Source: Alphaproteobacteria bacterium UBA6324
GTDB lineage: Bacteria; Pseudomonadota; Alphaproteobacteria; CAAGCB01; CAG-977
Assembly: GCA_002439085.1 (NCBI GenBank)
Contig: DJSW01000022.1
Coordinates: 1 to 63,595 of the forward strand
Reading direction: 5' to 3'
Length of the DNA: 63,595 nt
The notes beneath the pieces are model-generated. The model was not told the origin of the DNA and did no database searches. It saw nothing but the letters and a program-made list of their open reading frames with translations. Positions within the stretch are counted from its first letter, which is position 1; each line of letters starts with the position of its first letter. Shown here in pieces: positions 60,226 through 63,595 of this stretch. A program made the translations under genes and the position numbers.

Positions 60226-60423
60226 ATGGCAACACCTCGTAGTAAAAAATCGAAATCCGCGCGCGATATGCGTCGTTCCCATTTGGCGCTGAAATCCAAC
60301 GCTGTCATGGAATGCCCGAACTGCGGCGAAATCAAACGCCCGCACAACGTCTGCCCCAGCTGCGGCAGCTACAACGGCAAGGAAGTCGTTACTCAAAAAG
60401 CCGACAATAAAGCCGAAGAATAA
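60226..60423 (+). CDS. rpmF: 50S ribosomal protein L32
   Basis: A 65-residue ribosomal protein: basic start ATPRSKKSKSARDMRRSH, then a four-cysteine zinc ribbon (CPNC and CPSC, thirteen residues between the pairs) and an acidic tail. The cysteines are retained, so this is the zinc-binding (C+) form. Confidence 0.97.
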   Translation: MATPRSKKSKSARDMRRSHLALKSNAVMECPNCGEIKRPHNVCPSCGSYNGKEVVTQKADNKAEE

Positions 60424-60443
60424 AGCTTTATCGGGGACATAAC

Positions 60444-61484
60444 GTGGAAAGCCCTTCCCTTGTCATAGCCATTGACGCTATGGGCGGCGATCACGCTCCT
60501 GACAGCGTAATCGCCGGTCTGAAATCGGCGGAACGGAAACATTCCGACGTGCGGTTCTTGATCTTCGGCGACGAAGCAAAGGTGCGTCCGTATCTGGACA
60601 AGTACGGATTGGACGCGAACCGGTACGAATTCGTCCACACGCCCGACTATGTGCCGTCGGATGAAAAACCGTCGGCGGCCGTTCGCACCGGACGCAAATC
60701 CAGTTTGTGGCTGGCGATTGAATCCGTAAAAAAAGGAAACGCGGCCGCCGTTGTCAGTTCCGGCAACACGGGTGCGCTGATGGCGTTTTCCAAATTGATT
60801 TTGGGAACGATGCCCGGCATTCACCGTCCGGCCATTGTGACAATTTTGCCGACTCGCAAAAGCGAATGTGTCGTGCTGGATCTGGGGGCGAACGCCGAAT
60901 GCACCGCCCGCAATCTGGTCGAATTCGCCATTATGGGCGAAGCGTACTGCCGCGCCGTTTTGAAACGCGAACAGCCCTCTTTGGGGTTGCTGAACATCGG
61001 TTCCGAAGACATCAAAGGCCGCGACGAAATCAGAGAGGCCGCGCAGATTTTGCGCGATTCCCCGCTGGTCGGCCAATTCAAGGGATTCGTGGAATCCGAC
61101 GACATCGCCAAGGGTTCCGTTGACGTGTTCGTGACGGACGGTTTCACCGGCAACATCGCGTTGAAAGCGATCGAGGGAACCGCGCGCCTGATGGTCAACC
61201 TATTGAAAGACGTGGCCGCGCGCAGCTTTATTTCAAAGCTGGGATTCCTGCTGGCTCTGCCGGCGCTGAAACGGCTGAAGAAAAAGATGGATCCCGGCCG
61301 TTACAACGGCGCGATGCTGGTCGGATTGAAAGGCATTTCCATTAAAAGCCACGGCGGCGCCGACGCGTTCGGTTTCGCCAACGCGGTGAACGTGGCGATC
61401 GACACCGTGCGCGACGATTTGGTCGGCAACATCGCCAAGCAGTTGGAAACGGTTAAATTTTTGGAAGAGGATATTGAAAAATGA
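60444..61484 (+). CDS. plsX: Phosphate acyltransferase PlsX
   Basis: PlsX makes acyl-phosphate from acyl-ACP for the first step of phosphatidic-acid synthesis. The 346-residue product shows AIDAMGGDHAPDSVIAG, SSGNTGALMAFS, LLNIGSEDIKG and VTDGFTGNIALKAIEG. The start codon is GTG 60444 with CGGGGA upstream. It overlaps fabH as ATGA. Confidence 0.97.
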   Translation: MESPSLVIAIDAMGGDHAPDSVIAGLKSAERKHSDVRFLIFGDEAKVRPYLDKYGLDANRYEFVHTPDYVPSDEKPSAAVRTGRKSSLWLAIESVKKGNAAAVVSSGNTGALMAFSKLILGTMPGIHRPAIVTILPTRKSECVVLDLGANAECTARNLVEFAIMGEAYCRAVLKREQPSLGLLNIGSEDIKGRDEIREAAQILRDSPLVGQFKGFVESDDIAKGSVDVFVTDGFTGNIALKAIEGTARLMVNLLKDVAARSFISKLGFLLALPALKRLKKKMDPGRYNGAMLVGLKGISIKSHGGADAFGFANAVNVAIDTVRDDLVGNIAKQLETVKFLEEDIEK

Positions 61485-62455
61485 CATTGCGTTCACGGAT
61501 TGCCGGAGTCGGTTCTTTTTTGCCCGAACACGTCAGCACCAACGACGATATGGCCAAAATTGTTGACACCAGCGACGAATGGATCGTCGAAAGAACGGGA
61601 ATCCATGTGCGCCATTTCGCGGACGAAAACACGTCCTCTTCCGTTATGGCGATCAAGGCCGCCGAACAGGCTTTGAAAGCCGCGAACATGACGGGCGACG
61701 ATCTGGACATGATTGTCGTCGCGACGATCACGCCCGATAAAACGTTCCCTTCGACCGCCGTGTATGTGCAGGCGGGATTGGGAATGAAGCACGGATACGC
61801 TTTCGACGTTTCCGCGGCTTGCTCCGGTTTCCTGTACGCTTTGCGCGCGGCCGACAACGCCATTCGCTTGGGACAGGCGAAAACGGCTTTGGTCGTCGGC
61901 GTTGAAACGCTGTCCCGCATCACCGATTTTAAAGACCGCAACACTTGCGTTTTGTTCGGCGACGGCGCCGGTTGCGTCGTCCTGCGCGCCGAAGAGGGCG
62001 ACGGAACGTCCGCCGACCGCGGCGTTTTGGACACGCTGATCTATTCCGACGGCGGATACGCGCCCGACCTGTGCGCGACGGGCGGTCCCTCCACCAACCA
62101 CGATGTCGGATATATTACGATGAACGGACGCGAGGTGTTCCGTCACGCCGCCGTGAATATGGCCGAGGTTTCCGCCGAAATTCTGGAAAAGAACGGCGTC
62201 GGTCTGGACGATGTGGACTGGTTGGTGCCGCATCAGGCCAACATCCGCATTTTGGAAGCGACGGCCAAGCGCTTGAACATCCCTATGGAAAAGGTCATTT
62301 CCACCGTCGGATTGCACGCGAACACGTCGGCGGCGTCGATTCCGCTGGCTTTGGCGCACGGCGTTCAGGAAGGCCAAATCAAAGCCGGACAGTTGTTGCT
62401 GTTGCCGGGGATGGGCGCGGGCTTCACATGGGGCGCCAGCCTGATTCGTTTCTGA
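61481..62455 (+). CDS. fabH: 3-oxoacyl-[acyl-carrier-protein] synthase III
   Basis: FabH condenses acetyl-CoA with malonyl-ACP to begin fatty-acid synthesis. The 324-residue protein has the catalytic Cys in SAACSGFLYAL, His in VPHQANIRI and Asn in GLHANTSAASIP, plus the early SNDD-like STNDDMAKIVDTSDEWI and RTGI. It is translationally coupled to plsX. Confidence 0.97.
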   Translation: MTLRSRIAGVGSFLPEHVSTNDDMAKIVDTSDEWIVERTGIHVRHFADENTSSSVMAIKAAEQALKAANMTGDDLDMIVVATITPDKTFPSTAVYVQAGLGMKHGYAFDVSAACSGFLYALRAADNAIRLGQAKTALVVGVETLSRITDFKDRNTCVLFGDGAGCVVLRAEEGDGTSADRGVLDTLIYSDGGYAPDLCATGGPSTNHDVGYITMNGREVFRHAAVNMAEVSAEILEKNGVGLDDVDWLVPHQANIRILEATAKRLNIPMEKVISTVGLHANTSAASIPLALAHGVQEGQIKAGQLLLLPGMGAGFTWGASLIRF

Positions 62456-62481
62456 TTTTCCGCGGAAAAATCAATAAAACC

Positions 62482-62510
62482 TTGAAAAAGCGTTAAAAAT
62501 TGCTTACCCT
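62482..62510 (+). promoter_or_regulatory. Possible promoter of ihfA
   Basis: TTGAAA (62482-62487) and TACCCT (62505-62510) are 17 bp apart. The preceding GATTTTCCGCGGAAAAATC (62453-62471) is a nearly perfect palindrome that may end the fabH transcript, but it lacks a T tract. Confidence 0.4.
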
Positions 62511-62543
62511 GAAGATGTGTGTTGGAAAGGGAAAGGTTTTTCG

Positions 62544-62849
62544 ATGTCAAAAGAAGAAATCAAAAACGTTACGCGTGCCGAATTGGCGGAAGCCGTTTAT
62601 CACGAGGTGGGATTGTCTTTGAATGAATCGTCCAAGCTGTTGGATCAGGTGTTGGAAGAGATTTCAAAGGCTTTGGAAAAAGGGGACGCGGTCAAACTGT
62701 CGTCGTTCGGGTCTTTTGCCGTCCGCAGCAAAAAAATGCGCATGGGGCGGAATCCGAAAACGGGCGAAGACGTGCCGATTTCCCCGCGCCGGATATTGTC
62801 GTTTCATCCGTCCCACATCTTGAAACGGCAGGTTGACGGGAAAAAATAA
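62544..62849 (+). CDS. ihfA: Integration host factor subunit alpha
   Basis: IhfA pairs with IhfB to bend DNA in recombination and transcription. The 101-residue protein has VTRAELAEAVYHEVGLS, the conserved GDAVKLSSFGSFAVR and the DNA-intercalating arm GRNPKTGEDVPISPRR with its Pro. ATG 62544 follows GAAAGG. The position between fabH and a MerR gene is standard in Alphaproteobacteria. Confidence 0.96.
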   Translation: MSKEEIKNVTRAELAEAVYHEVGLSLNESSKLLDQVLEEISKALEKGDAVKLSSFGSFAVRSKKMRMGRNPKTGEDVPISPRRILSFHPSHILKRQVDGKK

Positions 62850-62854
62850 AAACG

Positions 62855-63292
62855 ATGGATGAAGATACGGAAAACGCCGACCTGTTCGATAAAAAGGCGG
62901 CCAGAGCTTTTCGCACGATCACAGAGGTTTCGGCCGAACTGAACGTTCCGGCGCACGTGCTGCGCTTTTGGGAAAAAAAATTTTCAGAGGTCGCTCCCGT
63001 TCAACGGGTGGGCGGTCGGCGCTATTACCGTCCGGAAGACATCGCGTTGCTGAAAAAGATTGAATACCTGCTGCATAAGGAGGGATATACGATCAAAGGG
63101 GTGCAGAAATTGCTGAAAGACGGGACGATCAACGCGGTCGTCGAAAGCCGTTTGAACGGTTTTGAACCGGAAAGCGCGATGCCGCAAACGCCCGTTGACG
63201 AAGAGGGAATTCCCGTGGAACCGAAGCCGGAATTGGACAGCGTGATCGCGGAATTGGAAGAAATCGCCGCGTTGTTAAAAAAGGTTGTTTGA
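62855..63292 (+). CDS. MerR-family transcriptional regulator
   Basis: A 145-residue regulator beginning 5 bp after ihfA. The winged helix-turn-helix is TITEVSAELNVPAHVLRFWEKKF (two adjoining parts, TITEVSAELNV and PAHVLRFWEKKF) followed by GGRRYYRPEDIALLKKI and YTIKGVQKLLK. The C-terminal tail is acidic and lacks metal-binding cysteines. It is the conserved ihfA-linked MerR protein, of unknown targets. Confidence 0.92.
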   Translation: MDEDTENADLFDKKAARAFRTITEVSAELNVPAHVLRFWEKKFSEVAPVQRVGGRRYYRPEDIALLKKIEYLLHKEGYTIKGVQKLLKDGTINAVVESRLNGFEPESAMPQTPVDEEGIPVEPKPELDSVIAELEEIAALLKKVV

Positions 63293-63305
63293 TGCAAATT
63301 TAGGC

Positions 63306-63334
63306 TTGCTTTTCAAAAACGGGCGTATTATATT
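63306..63334 (+). promoter_or_regulatory. Promoter of tRNA-Pro
   Basis: TTGCTT (63306-63311) and TATATT (63329-63334) are 17 bp apart and end 14 bp before the tRNA. Confidence 0.7.
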
Positions 63335-63348
63335 CCCTCACATAAAGT

Positions 63349-63425
63349 CGGAGCGTGGCGCAGTCTGGTAGCGCACTTGTATGGGGTGCAAGGGGTCGAG
63401 AGTTCGAATCTCTCCGCTCCGACCA
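63349..63425 (+). tRNA. tRNA-Pro (anticodon GGG)
   Basis: A 77-nt tRNA. The acceptor stem CGGAGCG pairs with CGCTCCG, then A and encoded CCA. The anticodon arm CTTGT-ATGGGGT-GCAAG gives anticodon GGG. The D arm and T arm (GTTCGAATC) are canonical. Confidence 0.96.
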
Positions 63426-63432
63426 ATAAAAC

Positions 63433-63463
63433 AAAAAAAACGTCCTAAATGGACGTTTTTTTT
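63433..63463. terminator. Terminator of tRNA-Pro, within the first repeat copy
   Basis: AAAAAAAACGTCC-TAAAT-GGACGTTTTTTTT is a perfect 13-bp stem with a T run, 7 bp after the tRNA. The same hairpin core recurs at 63530-63552. Confidence 0.88.
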
Positions 63464-63595
63464 GTTTTATCAATGAGCCTTAACAAGCCAAGCCGGTAGG
63501 CGCGGGCGAGTTTAGGCGGAATTGCAGGGCGTCCTAAATGGACGTTTTTTTTGTTTTATCAATGAGCCTTAACAAGCCGAGCCGACAGGCGCGGG
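63441..63595. repeat. 89-bp tandem repeat carrying the terminator hairpin (cut by window end)
   Basis: The unit starting CGTCCTAAATGGACG occurs at 63441 and again at 63530. Over the 66 bases visible of the second copy only three to four positions differ (for example CCAAGCCGGT against CCGAGCCGAC). The second copy is truncated by the window, so the copy number is unknown. Confidence 0.85.

Overview
This GC-rich window most resembles the chromosome of an anaerobic or fermentative member of the Alphaproteobacteria, probably an uncultured host-associated (gut-type) lineage. The class assignment rests on MipZ, an ATP12-type F1 assembly chaperone, the order fabI-aroC, and the cluster bamE / DUF177-rpmF-plsX-fabH-ihfA-merR. 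The anaerobic lifestyle rests on a monomeric [FeFe]-hydrogenase beside the redox repressor Rex, a bifunctional AdhE, and RquA, the enzyme that makes rhodoquinone. The gut assignment is inference.

Layout. 1-375 is the end of an IS200/IS605-type element lying just beyond the trxB terminator. 0.4-5.5 kb carries trxB, the division-site regulator mipZ and two consecutive phosphohexomutases (pgm and a PMM/PGM). 5.7-11.2 kb is a redox block: rquA with an orphan NarL-type response regulator, an RNA uracil methyltransferase, rex, a group-B-like [FeFe]-hydrogenase and a small cupin. 11.3-16.7 kb is one tightly packed + strand run: rarA, a pseudouridine synthase, an AsmA-like protein, a short ATP12, acylphosphatase and a small acetyltransferase. 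It is followed by tRNA-Leu(GAG) and a B12-binding radical SAM protein. A POT peptide transporter and adhE follow; the adhE promoter carries a Rex/Crp-Fnr-like palindrome at the predicted transcription start.

22.7-29 kb is mostly minus strand: two lipoproteins, then a J-protein, fabI, aroC and sppA. 29-36.7 kb holds a cation diffusion facilitator, guaC, a phosphotransferase/ATPase, a universal stress protein, an aquaporin, a lipoprotein hydrolase, tcdA and a TatD nuclease. 36.7-45.1 kb holds an RluE-type pseudouridine synthase, a sensor kinase with a cysteine-containing PAS region, a hydrolase, an exported EF-hand protein and a complete MacA-MacB-outer-membrane-factor efflux operon. 45.2-48.3 kb holds alkA, bpt, yjbQ, a small hypothetical gene and ppa.

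48.4-59 kb is the most unusual part. It contains a secreted cysteine-rich repeat protein (58 mature Cys) behind a near-consensus promoter, a HExxH protein of DUF6782 type, a ClC channel, an NSS transporter, and a three-gene operon (WYL-like/TerB-like protein, exported coiled-coil protein, divergent chemoreceptor-like protein) that I could not assign to any described system. 59-63.4 kb is the conserved lipid/ribosome cluster ending in tRNA-Pro(GGG). The window closes inside an 89-bp tandem repeat that carries the tRNA terminator. No rRNA, CRISPR array or prophage was seen. Most genes are separated by a few bases or overlap by 4-15 nt.
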